Of a stretch of 64,000 nucleotides of DNA, positions 18,446-28,018 are shown one piece after another. The stretch is taken from the NCBI RefSeq assembly GCF_900105735.1, contig NZ_LT629793.1, positions 2,108,001-2,172,000 of the forward strand, written 5' to 3'. Below the pieces are notes generated by a model. It saw nothing but the letters and a program-made list of their open reading frames with translations, made no database searches and was not told the DNA's origin. The position numbers and the translations under genes were made by a program. The DNA is from Pseudomonas yamanorum. GTDB lineage: Bacteria > Pseudomonadota > Gammaproteobacteria > Pseudomonadales > Pseudomonadaceae. Position 1 is the first letter of the stretch; each line of letters begins with the position of its first letter.

Positions 18446-19933
18446 ATGACCACACAAGAAAAGAGATCGCGAAAAATGTCTGGCGCGCCCACACCGCTGC
18501 TCACTGCGTTGCTGATCGACGGCGAACTGGTCGCAGGCGAAGGTTTTGTCGAGCCGATCATCAACCCGGCCACCGGTGAAATCCTCACCCATATCGCCGA
18601 GGCCAGCACCGAACAGGTTGAAGCCGCGATTCTCGCCGCCCACCGCGCCTTTGCCGGTTGGTCGCGAACCACGCCCCAGCAACGCTCGAACATTCTCCTG
18701 GGCATCGCCGATGCCATCGAAAAACAGGCCGACTACCTCGCCCGCCTGGAATCCCTGAACTGCGGCAAGCCGTTGCACCTGGCACGCCAGGACGATTTGA
18801 GCGCCACTGTCGATGTGTTCCGCTTCTTCGCCGGTGCCGTGCGTTGCCAGACTGGGCAGCTCAGCGGTGAATACCTGCCGGGCTACACCAGCATGGTGCG
18901 CCGTGATCCGATTGGCGTGGTCGCCTCGATCGCGCCCTGGAATTACCCGCTGATGATGGCCGCCTGGAAAATCGCTCCGGCCCTGGCCGCCGGCAATACC
19001 CTGGTGTTCAAGCCCTCGGAACATACGCCGCTGTCGATCCTGGCCCTGGCGCCCGTACTGAGCCAGCTGTTGCCGCGCGGGGTGATCAACATTCTGTGCG
19101 GCGGCGGCGAAGGGGTCGGCAGCCATTTGGTCAGCCACCCGAAGGTGCGCATGGTGTCGTTGACCGGCGATATCGTCACCGGGCAAAAAATCCTCCAGGC
19201 CGCCTCCAAGACCCTCAAGCGCACCCACCTGGAACTGGGCGGCAAGGCTCCGGTGATCGTGTGCAACGACGCCGACCTGCAAGCCGTGGTCGAAGGCGTG
19301 CGCGCCTACGGGTATTACAACGCCGGCCAGGACTGCACCGCCGCGTGCCGCATCTACGCCCAGGCGGGCATTCACGACAAGTTGGTGGCCGACCTCGGCG
19401 CCGCCGTCAGCAGCTTGCGGTTCGCCGGCAAGCGCGATGCCGATAACGAACTCGGCCCACTGATCAGCACGCGCCAGCGCGACCGTGTGGCCAGCTTTGT
19501 CGAACGCGCCCTCGGCCAGCCGCATATCGAACGCATTACCGGCGCCGCCGTGCATTCCGGCGCGGGGTTCTTCTACCAGCCAACCTTGCTGGCCGGTTGT
19601 AAACAGAATGATGAAATCGTGCAGCGCGAAGTGTTCGGGCCGGTGGTCACCGTGACCCGCTTCGACGAACTGGAGCAGGCCGTGGACTGGGCCAACGACT
19701 CGGAATACGGCCTGGCTTCCTCCGTCTGGACCCAGAACCTGGACAAGGCCATGCAGGTGGCATCGCGCCTGCAATACGGCTGCACCTGGATCAACAGTCA
19801 TTTCATGCTGGTCAGCGAAATGCCCCACGGCGGCTTGAAGCGTTCGGGGTATGGGAAAGATCTGTCCAGTGATTCGCTACAGGACTACAGCGTGGTGCGG
19901 CACATCATGGCGCGCCACGGCCAGCATCTTTAA
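18446..19933 (+). CDS. NAD(P)-dependent aldehyde dehydrogenase, aminobutyraldehyde type
   Basis: A 495-residue aldehyde dehydrogenase, probably oxidising 4-aminobutyraldehyde (or a related aminoaldehyde) to 4-aminobutyrate. The Rossmann cofactor region contains [22 protein letters not shown] and KPSE; the general base is E263 in LELGGKAP and the nucleophile C297 in [11 protein letters not shown]. It resembles the second dehydrogenase at 24279-25703 closely through the cofactor and catalytic regions and has about 20 extra N-terminal residues. A downstream ATG at 18476 is an alternative start. It is the first enzyme gene after the LysR regulator. Confidence 0.9.
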   Translation: MTTQEKRSRKMSGAPTPLLTALLIDGELVAGEGFVEPIINPATGEILTHIAEASTEQVEAAILAAHRAFAGWSRTTPQQRSNILLGIADAIEKQADYLARLESLNCGKPLHLARQDDLSATVDVFRFFAGAVRCQTGQLSGEYLPGYTSMVRRDPIGVVASIAPWNYPLMMAAWKIAPALAAGNTLVFKPSEHTPLSILALAPVLSQLLPRGVINILCGGGEGVGSHLVSHPKVRMVSLTGDIVTGQKILQAASKTLKRTHLELGGKAPVIVCNDADLQAVVEGVRAYGYYNAGQDCTAACRIYAQAGIHDKLVADLGAAVSSLRFAGKRDADNELGPLISTRQRDRVASFVERALGQPHIERITGAAVHSGAGFFYQPTLLAGCKQNDEIVQREVFGPVVTVTRFDELEQAVDWANDSEYGLASSVWTQNLDKAMQVASRLQYGCTWINSHFMLVSEMPHGGLKRSGYGKDLSSDSLQDYSVVRHIMARHGQHL

Positions 19934-20005
19934 AACAACAACTACGCTCACGCACCACCTGCTGCAAAAACTGCCCCGACCATAATTAAAGAAGAGGGAA
20001 CCCCC

Positions 20006-21157
20006 ATGTCTGCGCACAAGACCGCACTGCTCAGTGCCCTGACCACCGCGCTGCTGGCCAGTGTCAGTATCCAGGCCGCCGAACCGCTCAAGGCGGTCGG
20101 CGCCGGCGAAGGCCAGTTGGATATCGTCGCCTGGCCCGGCTATATCGAACGTGGCGAAAGCGACAAGAACTACGACTGGGTCACCGGTTTCGAGAAAGAG
20201 ACCGGCTGCAAGGTCAACGTCAAGACCGCCGCCACCTCTGACGAGATGGTGAGCTTGATGGCCAAGGGCGGCTACGACCTGGTCACCGCATCCGGCGATG
20301 CCTCGCTGCGGCTGATCGTCGGCAAGCGCGTACAGCCGATCAACACCTCGCTGATTCCCAACTGGAAGAACATCGACCCGCGCCTGAAAGATGCGCCGTG
20401 GTACGTGGTCGGCCAGCAAACGTACGGCACGCCGTACCAGTGGGGCCCGAACGTGTTGATGTACAACACCAACGTGTTCAAGACCGCGCCCACCAGCTGG
20501 AATGTGGTGTTTGAGGCGCAGAACCTGCCGGACGGCAAGCCAAACAAAGGCCGTGTGCAGGCCTATGACGGCCCGATCTACATCGCCGATGCGGCGCTGT
20601 ACCTCAAGGCCACCAAGCCGGAACTGGGCATCCAGAGCCCGTACGAGCTGACCGAAACCCAGTACAAGGCCGTGCTCGACCTGTTGCGCGCCCAGCAACC
20701 GTTGATCCACCGCTACTGGCATGACACCACCGTGCAAATGAGTGACTTCAAGAACGAAGGCGTGGTGGCCTCCAGCGCATGGCCGTATCAGGTCAACGGC
20801 CTGGTCAACGAGAAACAGCCGATTGCCTCGACCATTCCGAAGGAAGGCGCTACCGGCTGGGCGGACACCACCATGTTGCACGCCGAAGCCAAGCACCCGA
20901 ACTGCGCCTACAAGTGGATGGACTGGTCGCTGCAGCCGAAGGTCCAGGGTGACGTGGCCTCGTGGTTCGGTTCGTTGCCGGCGGTGCCCGCCGCGTGCAA
21001 GGAAAGCGAACTGCTGGGTGCCGAGGGTTGCAAGACCAACGGTTTCGACCAGTTCGAGAAGATCGCCTTCTGGAAAACCCCGCAGGCTGAAGGCGGCAAG
21101 TTCGTGCCGTACAGCCGCTGGACCCAGGATTACATCGCGATCATGGGCGGCCGCTAG
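20006..21157 (+). CDS. Polyamine ABC transporter, periplasmic binding protein
   Basis: A 383-residue solute-binding protein of the PotD/PotF kind. A Sec signal ends near SIQA-AEP at about residue 24. The mature part has the family features LDIVAWPGYIE, GYDLVTASGD, PYQWGPNVLMYN and a terminal W-rich region. It delivers its ligand to the adjacent permeases; spermidine or putrescine is inferred from SpdH and the aldehyde dehydrogenases in the cluster. A strong ribosome site, AGAGGGA, stands six bases before the ATG. A palindromic repeat follows, separating it from the ATPase gene. Confidence 0.9.
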   Translation: MSAHKTALLSALTTALLASVSIQAAEPLKAVGAGEGQLDIVAWPGYIERGESDKNYDWVTGFEKETGCKVNVKTAATSDEMVSLMAKGGYDLVTASGDASLRLIVGKRVQPINTSLIPNWKNIDPRLKDAPWYVVGQQTYGTPYQWGPNVLMYNTNVFKTAPTSWNVVFEAQNLPDGKPNKGRVQAYDGPIYIADAALYLKATKPELGIQSPYELTETQYKAVLDLLRAQQPLIHRYWHDTTVQMSDFKNEGVVASSAWPYQVNGLVNEKQPIASTIPKEGATGWADTTMLHAEAKHPNCAYKWMDWSLQPKVQGDVASWFGSLPAVPAACKESELLGAEGCKTNGFDQFEKIAFWKTPQAEGGKFVPYSRWTQDYIAIMGGR

Positions 21158-21167
21158 CCCGCCCTAG

Positions 21168-21282
21168 TTGATCGTTCCCACGCTCCGCGTGGGAACGCAG
21201 TCTGGACGCTCCGCGTCCGCTTTTAACGTCGTGACGCAGAGCGTCACAGGAGGCGTTCCCACGCAGAGCGTGGGAACGATCA
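21168..21282. repeat. Paired GTTCCCACGC repeat inside the ABC operon
   Basis: ATCGTTCCCACGC-TCC-GCGTGGGAACG is followed by GACGCTCCGCGTC, GTGACGCAGAGCGTCAC and an inverted GTTCCCACGCAGAGCGTGGGAACGAT. It can form strong hairpins in the mRNA between the binding protein and ATPase genes. Confidence 0.88.
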
Positions 21283-21335
21283 CCTCTACCTCCGATTTAA
21301 TTTTTACAAGACGCGCCTTTTTGGAGCACCGCACC

Positions 21336-22370
21336 ATGACGCTTGCAGTCCAATTCACCCACGTTTCCCGTCAGTTCGGCGAAGTGAAAGCCGTTGACCG
21401 GGTTTCCATCGATATCCAGGACGGCGAGTTCTTTTCCATGCTCGGCCCTTCAGGCTCGGGCAAAACCACGTGCCTGCGCCTGATCGCCGGGTTCGAGCAA
21501 CCGAGTGCCGGCTCCATCCGTATTCATGGCGAAGAAGCTGCCGGTTTGCCGCCCTACCAGCGCGACGTGAACACCGTGTTCCAGGATTACGCGCTGTTCC
21601 CCCACATGAACGTGCGGGACAACGTAGCCTACGGCCTCAAGGTCAAAGGCGTGGGCAAGACCGAACGCCTCAACCGCGCCGAAGAAGCCCTCGGCATGGT
21701 CGCCCTCGGCGGCTACGGCGACCGCAAGCCGGTGCAACTCTCCGGTGGCCAGCGTCAACGGGTGGCATTGGCCCGCGCACTGGTCAATCGTCCGCGCGTA
21801 TTGCTGCTGGATGAGCCCCTCGGCGCTCTCGACCTGAAGCTGCGCGAGCAGATGCAAAGCGAGTTGAAGAAGTTGCAACGCCAACTCGGCATCACCTTTA
21901 TTTTCGTCACCCACGACCAGACTGAGGCGCTGTCGATGTCCGACCGCGTGGCAGTGTTCAACAAGGGCCGCATCGAACAGGTCGACACCCCGCGCAACCT
22001 GTACATGAAGCCCGCCACCACCTTCGTCGCAGAGTTCGTCGGCACCTCCAACGTGATTCGTGGCGAGCTGGCGCAACGCTTGAGCGGTAACCCGCAGCCG
22101 TTCTCGATCCGCCCGGAACACGTGCGTTTTGCCGAAGGCCCGCTGGGCAGCGGCGAGGTGGAAGTCAGCGGCCTGCTGCATGACATCCAGTACCAGGGCA
22201 GCGCCACCCGCTATGAACTGAAACTGGAAAACGGCCAGGCCCTGAACATCAGCCAGGCCAACAATCAATGGCTGGACACCACCGCCGGGCATCAGGTCGG
22301 CCAGTCCATCACCGCGCGCTGGGCGCGGGAAGCCATGACCCCGTTGACCGATATCGCAGGCGAGGTGTGA
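21336..22370 (+). CDS. Polyamine ABC transporter, ATP-binding protein
   Basis: A 344-residue PotA-like ATPase driving polyamine import. Walker A GPSGSGKT at 37-44, Q-loop FQDYALFPH, signature LSGGQ at 135-139, Walker B LLLDE at 156-160, H-loop FVTHDQ, and a C-terminal TOBE-like domain from about 270. The frame is open upstream to 21168, but those 56 codons are repeat sequence; ATG at 21336 with GGAG nine bases before is the real start. It abuts the first permease with one base between stop and start. Confidence 0.95.
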   Translation: MTLAVQFTHVSRQFGEVKAVDRVSIDIQDGEFFSMLGPSGSGKTTCLRLIAGFEQPSAGSIRIHGEEAAGLPPYQRDVNTVFQDYALFPHMNVRDNVAYGLKVKGVGKTERLNRAEEALGMVALGGYGDRKPVQLSGGQRQRVALARALVNRPRVLLLDEPLGALDLKLREQMQSELKKLQRQLGITFIFVTHDQTEALSMSDRVAVFNKGRIEQVDTPRNLYMKPATTFVAEFVGTSNVIRGELAQRLSGNPQPFSIRPEHVRFAEGPLGSGEVEVSGLLHDIQYQGSATRYELKLENGQALNISQANNQWLDTTAGHQVGQSITARWAREAMTPLTDIAGEV

Positions 22371-22371
22371 C

Positions 22372-23301
22372 ATGAGCCTGGCCGTGTCCCACCCCCCGAT
22401 GCGCAGGTTTTCCAACCTGCTGTACAAGAAGCCCAACCTGTACCTGTCGTTGCTGCTGGTGCCGCCGTTGATCTGGTTCGGTGCGATCTATCTGGGTTCG
22501 CTGCTGACCTTGCTGTGGCAAGGCTTCTACACTTTCGATGACTTCACCATGGCGGTCACGCCGGACCTGACCCTGGCCAACTTCGCCGCGCTGTTCCAGC
22601 CGTCGAACTTCGACATCATCGTGCGCACCTTGAGCATGGCGATCGTGGTGTCCATCGCCAGTGCCATCGTCGCGTTCCCCATCGCCTATTACATGGCGCG
22701 CTACACCACCGGCAAGACCAAGGCGTTTTTCTACATCGCGGTGATGATGCCGATGTGGGCCAGCTACATCGTCAAGGCCTACGCCTGGACCTTGCTGCTG
22801 GCCAAGGGTGGCGTGGCGCAGTGGTTCGTGCAGCACCTGGGCCTGGAGCCGGCGCTGCAATTCATCATGGGCATTCCCGGCGTGGGCGGCAGCACCTTGA
22901 GCACTTCGCACCTGGGGCGGTTCATGGTGTTTGTGTACATCTGGCTGCCGTTCATGATTTTGCCGATCCAGGCCTCGCTTGAACGCCTGCCGCCGTCGTT
23001 GCTGCAAGCCTCGGCCGACCTTGGCGCCAAGCCGCGCCAGACCTTCATGCAAGTTATTTTGCCGCTGTCGGTGCCGGGGATTGCGGCGGGTTCGATCTTT
23101 ACGTTCTCGCTGACCCTGGGGGACTTCATCGTGCCGCAGCTGGTGGGCCCGCCGGGTTACTTCGTCGGCGGCATGGTGTACGCCCAACAAGGCGCTATCG
23201 GCAACATGCCCATGGCCGCTGCATTCACCTTGGTGCCGATCGTGCTGATCGCGGTTTACCTGTCCATCGTCAAACGTCTGGGGGCCTTCGATGCACTCTG
23301 A
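22372..23301 (+). CDS. Polyamine ABC transporter, permease subunit 1 (PotB-like)
   Basis: A 309-residue inner-membrane permease with about six transmembrane helices, beginning [20 protein letters not shown]. The EAA coupling loop is visible as [13 protein letters not shown], contacting the ATPase. It is translationally coupled to the ATPase gene (stop TGA, C, ATG) and overlaps the next permease by 11 bases. Confidence 0.93.
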   Translation: MSLAVSHPPMRRFSNLLYKKPNLYLSLLLVPPLIWFGAIYLGSLLTLLWQGFYTFDDFTMAVTPDLTLANFAALFQPSNFDIIVRTLSMAIVVSIASAIVAFPIAYYMARYTTGKTKAFFYIAVMMPMWASYIVKAYAWTLLLAKGGVAQWFVQHLGLEPALQFIMGIPGVGGSTLSTSHLGRFMVFVYIWLPFMILPIQASLERLPPSLLQASADLGAKPRQTFMQVILPLSVPGIAAGSIFTFSLTLGDFIVPQLVGPPGYFVGGMVYAQQGAIGNMPMAAAFTLVPIVLIAVYLSIVKRLGAFDAL

Positions 23302-24100
23302 AAAAGCTTCGTGGAGTCTAAAAATCGCGGCCTGGGGTGGGTTGGTTTTCCTGCATTTCCCGATCCTGATCATCTTCCTCTACGCCTTCAACACCGAAGA
23401 AGCCGCGTTCAGCTTTCCGCCCCATGGCTTCACCCTGAAGTGGTTCAGCGTGGCCTTCTCGCGGCCGGACGTATTGGAAGCGATCAAGCTGTCGCTGCAA
23501 ATCGCGGCCATCGCCACGCTGATTGCGATGGTGCTCGGCACCCTGGCCTCGGCGGCGTTGTATCGCCGGGAGTTCTTCGGCAAGCAAGGCATCTCGCTGA
23601 TGCTGATCCTGCCGATTGCGCTGCCAGGGATCATCACCGGTATCGCGTTGCTGGCGACCTTCAAGACCCTGGGGATTGAACCGGGGATGTTCACCATCAT
23701 CGTCGGCCACGCGACCTTCTGCGTGGTGATCGTCTACAACAACGTGATCGCCCGTTTGCGCCGCACTTCCCACAGCCTGATCGAAGCCTCGATGGACCTC
23801 GGTGCCGACGGCTGGCAGACCTTCCGCTACATCATCATGCCCAACCTCGGCTCGGCGTTGCTGGCCGGCGGCATGCTGGCGTTTGCGCTGTCGTTCGACG
23901 AAATCATCGTCACCACCTTCACCGCCGGCCACGAACGCACCTTGCCGCTGTGGCTGCTCAACCAGTTGAGCCGACCACGGGATGTGCCGGTGACCAACGT
24001 GGTGGCGATGCTGGTGATGATCGTGACGATGTTCCCGATTCTCGGTGCCTATTACCTGACCCGCGGCGGCGAAAGCGTGGCCGGTAGTGGCGGTAAATAA
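23291..24100 (+). CDS. Polyamine ABC transporter, permease subunit 2 (PotC-like)
   Basis: A 269-residue permease with about six membrane helices. The EAA loop is [14 protein letters not shown]. It begins inside the end of the first permease gene, so the two are coupled and probably form the heterodimeric channel. A REP doublet follows before the next gene. Confidence 0.93.
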   Translation: MHSEKASWSLKIAAWGGLVFLHFPILIIFLYAFNTEEAAFSFPPHGFTLKWFSVAFSRPDVLEAIKLSLQIAAIATLIAMVLGTLASAALYRREFFGKQGISLMLILPIALPGIITGIALLATFKTLGIEPGMFTIIVGHATFCVVIVYNNVIARLRRTSHSLIEASMDLGADGWQTFRYIIMPNLGSALLAGGMLAFALSFDEIIVTTFTAGHERTLPLWLLNQLSRPRDVPVTNVVAMLVMIVTMFPILGAYYLTRGGESVAGSGGK

Positions 24101-24133
24101 CTGACAACACATTGCCACTGACGGAATGAGATT

Positions 24134-24233
24134 CAAATGTGGGAGCGGGCTTGCTCGCGAAAGCGGTGTATCAGTCACGTGATGTATCAACTGAAAGACC
24201 GCATTCGCGAGCAAGCCCGCTCCCACACTTGAA
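24134..24233. repeat. REP-type palindromic pair inside the polyamine cluster
   Basis: AATGTGGGAGCGGGCTTGCTCGCG and its inverse complement, about 50 bases apart, lie between the second permease and the second aldehyde dehydrogenase. Confidence 0.88.
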
Positions 24234-24278
24234 CCGGTTTCGGCAGGGGAAACGATGCAGCTTTAAGAGGACTGAACC

Positions 24279-25703
24279 ATGCAAACCAAACTGCTGATCA
24301 ACGGCCATCTGGTCGAAGGTGAAGGCCCGGCGCAGCCGGTATTCAACCCGGCGTTGGGCCGGGTGCTGGTGGAGATCAAGGAAGCCAGCGAAGCCCAGGT
24401 CGACGCCGCCGTGCGCGCCGCCGACAGCGCCTTTGAAGGCTGGTCGCAAACGCCACCGAAGGATCGCTCGCTGCTGCTGTTGAAACTCGCCGACGCTATC
24501 GAAGCCCATGGCGAAGAGCTGGCCAAGCTGGAGTCCGACAACTGCGGAAAACCCTACAGCGCTGCGCTGAATGACGAGATCCCGGCGGTGGCCGATGTGT
24601 TCCGCTTCTTCGCCGGTGCCAGCCGTTGCATGAGCGGTTCGGCCGGCGGCGAATACCTGCCGGGCCACACCTCGATGATCCGCCGCGACCCGGTGGGCGT
24701 CATTGCCTCCATCGCGCCGTGGAACTACCCGCTGATGATGGTCGCCTGGAAAATCGCCCCGGCGTTGGCCGCTGGTAATACCGTGGTGCTCAAGCCGTCG
24801 GAACAAACCCCGCTGACCGCGCTGCGCCTGGTGCAACTGGCCGCTGACATTTTTCCGGCCGGTGTACTCAACCTGGTGTTTGGCCGTGGGCCAACCGTTG
24901 GCAGCCCGCTGGTGAATCATCCGAAAGTGCGCATGGTGTCGCTGACCGGTTCGATTGCCACCGGCGCCAATATCATTTCCAGCACCGCCGACAGCGTCAA
25001 ACGCATGCACATGGAGCTGGGCGGCAAGGCGCCGGTGATCATCTTCAACGACGCCGATATCGACGCGGCCGTGGAAGGCATCCGTACCTTCGGTTTCTAC
25101 AACGCCGGCCAGGATTGCACCGCTGCGTGTCGGATTTATGCACAGGCCGATATCTACGATGCGTTTGTCGAGAAGCTCGGCGCGGCAGTGGCCAGTATCA
25201 AATACGGTTTGCAGGATGATCCGGACACCGAACTGGGCCCGCTGATCACCGCGCAGCATCGCGACCGGGTGGCCGGGTTTGTGGAGCGTGCCGTGGCGCA
25301 ATCCCATATCCGCCTGATCACCGGTGGCAAGGCGGTGGAAGGCAACGGGTTCTTCTTTGAGCCCACCGTGCTGGCCGACGCGCAGCAGGACGACGAGATC
25401 GTGCGCCGCGAAGTGTTCGGGCCGGTGGTGTCGGTGACCAAGTTCAACGACGAGGCCCAGGTATTGGCCTGGGCCAATGATTCGGACTACGGCCTGGCGT
25501 CGTCGGTCTGGACCGCCGATGTCGGCCGCGCCCACCGCCTGGCTGCGCGCTTGCAGTACGGCTGCACCTGGGTCAACACCCACTTCATGCTGGTCAGCGA
25601 AATGCCTCATGGCGGTCAGAAACTGTCCGGCTACGGTAAAGACATGTCCATGTACGGCCTGGAGGACTACACCACCGTTCGCCATGTGATGTTCAAGCAC
25701 TGA
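24279..25703 (+). CDS. patD: 4-Aminobutyraldehyde dehydrogenase (PatD/KauB-like)
   Basis: At 474 residues this matches the length of E. coli PatD (YdcW) and its catalytic positions: E246 in MELGGKAP and C280 in [11 protein letters not shown]. It should oxidise 4-aminobutyraldehyde, the product of spermidine cleavage by SpdH, to 4-aminobutyrate with NAD+. AGAGGA is seven bases before the ATG. It lies immediately before spdH, which supports that pairing. The symbol is by homology; the exact substrate range is not shown by sequence. Confidence 0.88.
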   Translation: MQTKLLINGHLVEGEGPAQPVFNPALGRVLVEIKEASEAQVDAAVRAADSAFEGWSQTPPKDRSLLLLKLADAIEAHGEELAKLESDNCGKPYSAALNDEIPAVADVFRFFAGASRCMSGSAGGEYLPGHTSMIRRDPVGVIASIAPWNYPLMMVAWKIAPALAAGNTVVLKPSEQTPLTALRLVQLAADIFPAGVLNLVFGRGPTVGSPLVNHPKVRMVSLTGSIATGANIISSTADSVKRMHMELGGKAPVIIFNDADIDAAVEGIRTFGFYNAGQDCTAACRIYAQADIYDAFVEKLGAAVASIKYGLQDDPDTELGPLITAQHRDRVAGFVERAVAQSHIRLITGGKAVEGNGFFFEPTVLADAQQDDEIVRREVFGPVVSVTKFNDEAQVLAWANDSDYGLASSVWTADVGRAHRLAARLQYGCTWVNTHFMLVSEMPHGGQKLSGYGKDMSMYGLEDYTTVRHVMFKH

Positions 25704-25794
25704 CCCTTTCCCCCTGTCGAAGCGAGCTCCCTCGCCACAACGGCCCGCTCCCACAGGGGGTCTCCTAATAACAATAAATAATTCGTAGGTTCCC

Positions 25795-27657
25795 ATGGAC
25801 ATCACCCGCCGCGACTTCCTCAACGGCGTCGCCATCACGATTGCCGCCGGTATGACCCCGCTGCAAATCCTCCAGGCCGCTCCCGATGGTCGCTACTACC
25901 CGCCCGCCCTCACCGGCTTGCGTGGCAGTCATGCCGGCTCATTCGAAATTGCCCACCAGATGGGCTGGGAAAAGAAGGCCTTCGACACCAATAAATTGCC
26001 GATCACCGAAGACTACGACCTGGTGGTGGTCGGCGGTGGCTTGAGCGGTTTGTCAGCAGCATGGTTCTACCGTGAGAAGCACCCGAAGGCGAAGATCCTG
26101 ATCCTGGAGAACCACGACGACTTCGGCGGGCATGCCAAGCGCAATGAGTTCCAGGCCGGTGGCCGGCTGATCATCGGCTACGGCGGCAGCGAAGCGTTCC
26201 AATCGCCCAATCATCTTTACAGCAAGGAAGTAAACGGGCTGTTGAAGAAACTCGGGGTGAACATCAAGCGCTTCGAGACGGCCTTTGACCGCCAGTTCTA
26301 CCCGGGGCTGGGTTTATCCCGCGGGGTGTTCTTCGACAAGGAAAACTTTGGCGAAGACAAACTGGTCACCGGCGACCCGACGCCAATGGTGGCCGACGAC
26401 ATCGCCCCGGACCAATTGCACGCCCGCTCCATCAGCGACTTCATCAATGATTTCCCGCTACCGGAAGCGGACCGCCAGGTATTGATCGCCCTGCACGTCG
26501 CGCCCAAGGATTACCTGCCGGGCAAGTCCGCCGAAGAAAAAGCCGAGTATCTGGCGGCCACCAGCTACCGCGATTTCCTGCTCAAGGACGTGGGCTTATC
26601 GGAAGGCGCGGTGAAGTACTTCCAGAGCCGCACCAACGACTTCATGGCCTTGAGTATTGATGCCGTTGCGTCGGCGGATGCCTACAGCGTGGGTTTCCCG
26701 GGCTTTGGCGGCATGAACCTCGCGCCTATCAGCGAAGAAGCCGCGGCAGAAATGGAAGAGCCTTACATCTACCACTTCCCCGACGGCAACGCGTCCCTCG
26801 CTCGGTTGCTGGTGCGCAGCCTGATTCCGGCCGTGGCGCCCGGGCACACCATGGATGACATCGTGCTGGCGCCGTTTGACTACGCCAAGCTCGATCAGCC
26901 CAAGACGCCGGTACGGGTGCGCCTCAACAGCACGGCGGTCAGTGTGCGTAACGTCGGCGACGGCGTGCATATCGGCTACAGCCGTGGCGGCCAACTCGCA
27001 CAGGTCCGCGGCAAACGCTGCATCCTGGCCTGCTACAACATGATGATCCCGTACCTGCTGCGGGACCTGCCGGCGGAACAAGCCCAGGCCCTGAGCCAGA
27101 ACGTGAAGTACCCGCTGGTCTACACCAAAGTGGTGGTGCGCAACTGGACGTCGTTCCAGAAGCTGGGGGTGCATGAGATTTATGCGGCGACCCAGCCTTA
27201 CAGCCGGATCAAGCTCGACTACCCGGTGAGCATGGGCGGCTACGAGCACCCACGCGACCCGACGCAGCCGATTGGTTTGCACATGGTCTACGTGCCCACC
27301 AGCCCCAATAGCGGCATGAACGGCCGCGACCAGGCCCGCGCCGGCCGGGGCAAGTTGTATGGGCAGACCTTTGAACAACTGGAAGCGCAACTGCGGGACC
27401 AGCTGCAGCGCATGCTCGGCCCGGGCGGTTTCAACCACCAGACCGACATTCTGGCGATCACTGTCAACCGTTGGTCACACGGCTATGCGACCTTCTCCAA
27501 CAGCTTGTTTGACGATGCCGATCAAAGCGAAAAACTGAAGGACCTGGCGCGTAAACCGCTGGGGCATGTGAGCATCGCCAACTCGGATGCGGCGTGGAGT
27601 GCGTATGCCCATGCGGCGATTGATGAGGCGTATCGGGCGGTTGGAGAAGTGGGCTAA
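25795..27657 (+). CDS. spdH: Spermidine dehydrogenase SpdH
   Basis: A 620-residue flavoprotein, the same length as P. aeruginosa SpdH (PA3713), which cleaves spermidine to 1,3-diaminopropane and 4-aminobutyraldehyde. The N terminus ITRRDFLNGVAITIAAG is a twin-arginine signal, so the folded FAD enzyme is exported to the periplasm. The dinucleotide motif VVVGGGLSGLSAAW is at 77-90, followed by LENHDDFGGHAKRNEF. It stands 91 bases after the aminobutyraldehyde dehydrogenase. Periplasmic cleavage with cytosolic oxidation implies that the aldehyde must enter the cell. Confidence 0.94.
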   Translation: MDITRRDFLNGVAITIAAGMTPLQILQAAPDGRYYPPALTGLRGSHAGSFEIAHQMGWEKKAFDTNKLPITEDYDLVVVGGGLSGLSAAWFYREKHPKAKILILENHDDFGGHAKRNEFQAGGRLIIGYGGSEAFQSPNHLYSKEVNGLLKKLGVNIKRFETAFDRQFYPGLGLSRGVFFDKENFGEDKLVTGDPTPMVADDIAPDQLHARSISDFINDFPLPEADRQVLIALHVAPKDYLPGKSAEEKAEYLAATSYRDFLLKDVGLSEGAVKYFQSRTNDFMALSIDAVASADAYSVGFPGFGGMNLAPISEEAAAEMEEPYIYHFPDGNASLARLLVRSLIPAVAPGHTMDDIVLAPFDYAKLDQPKTPVRVRLNSTAVSVRNVGDGVHIGYSRGGQLAQVRGKRCILACYNMMIPYLLRDLPAEQAQALSQNVKYPLVYTKVVVRNWTSFQKLGVHEIYAATQPYSRIKLDYPVSMGGYEHPRDPTQPIGLHMVYVPTSPNSGMNGRDQARAGRGKLYGQTFEQLEAQLRDQLQRMLGPGGFNHQTDILAITVNRWSHGYATFSNSLFDDADQSEKLKDLARKPLGHVSIANSDAAWSAYAHAAIDEAYRAVGEVG

Positions 27658-27683
27658 TCCCGGTTTTCCTGAAGAAAGAGGTT

Positions 27684-27819
27684 GTTGTGGAGAGGGAGCT
27701 TGCTCCCGCTGGGCTGCGCAGCAGCCCCAAACCAGGCGATCGAGATATTCCTGAAAGATTTCGATCGCCTGAGCCGGGGTCGCTTCGCGACCCAACGGGA
27801 GCAAGCTCCCTCACCACAC
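27684..27819. repeat. Long inverted repeat downstream of spdH
   Basis: TGTGGAGAGGGAGCTTGCTCCCGCTGGG and the inverse complement CCAACGGGAGCAAGCTCCCTCACCACA flank an inner inverted pair, AGGCGATCGA / TCGATCGCCT. The same family recurs at 48601-48730. The rest of 27658-28018 holds only the opgD leader; I see no gene in it. Confidence 0.85.
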
Positions 27820-28018
27820 GGCTCCCACAGAAACGTCTTGTTTCACATGCAACGCCATCAACCCGCCATCAATCATTTTTCCTTCCGCACCGAACCGCTT
27901 AAGCTATTTGGCATCTGTTTAATGTCCGTTGCGTTTGGCCGAAGGCATGTCCGAACCGTTTTCCTTGATCCAGCACGTGCCAGGAACGGCGCGGGATTGT
28001 TCACGACAGGTTGTATTT

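Noticed and set aside
21168..21282. CRISPR-like repeats
   Set aside because: Only palindromic copies with unequal spacing; no regular direct repeats or cas genes anywhere in the window.
21168..21335. N-terminal extension of the ABC ATPase (MIVPTLRVGTQ...)
   Set aside because: Encoded by the GTTCCCACGC repeat; the ribosome site and family start point to 21336.
24171..25838. 555-codon minus-strand open frame opposite the second aldehyde dehydrogenase
   Set aside because: Shadow of the dehydrogenase; begins in spdH and ends in a REP repeat.
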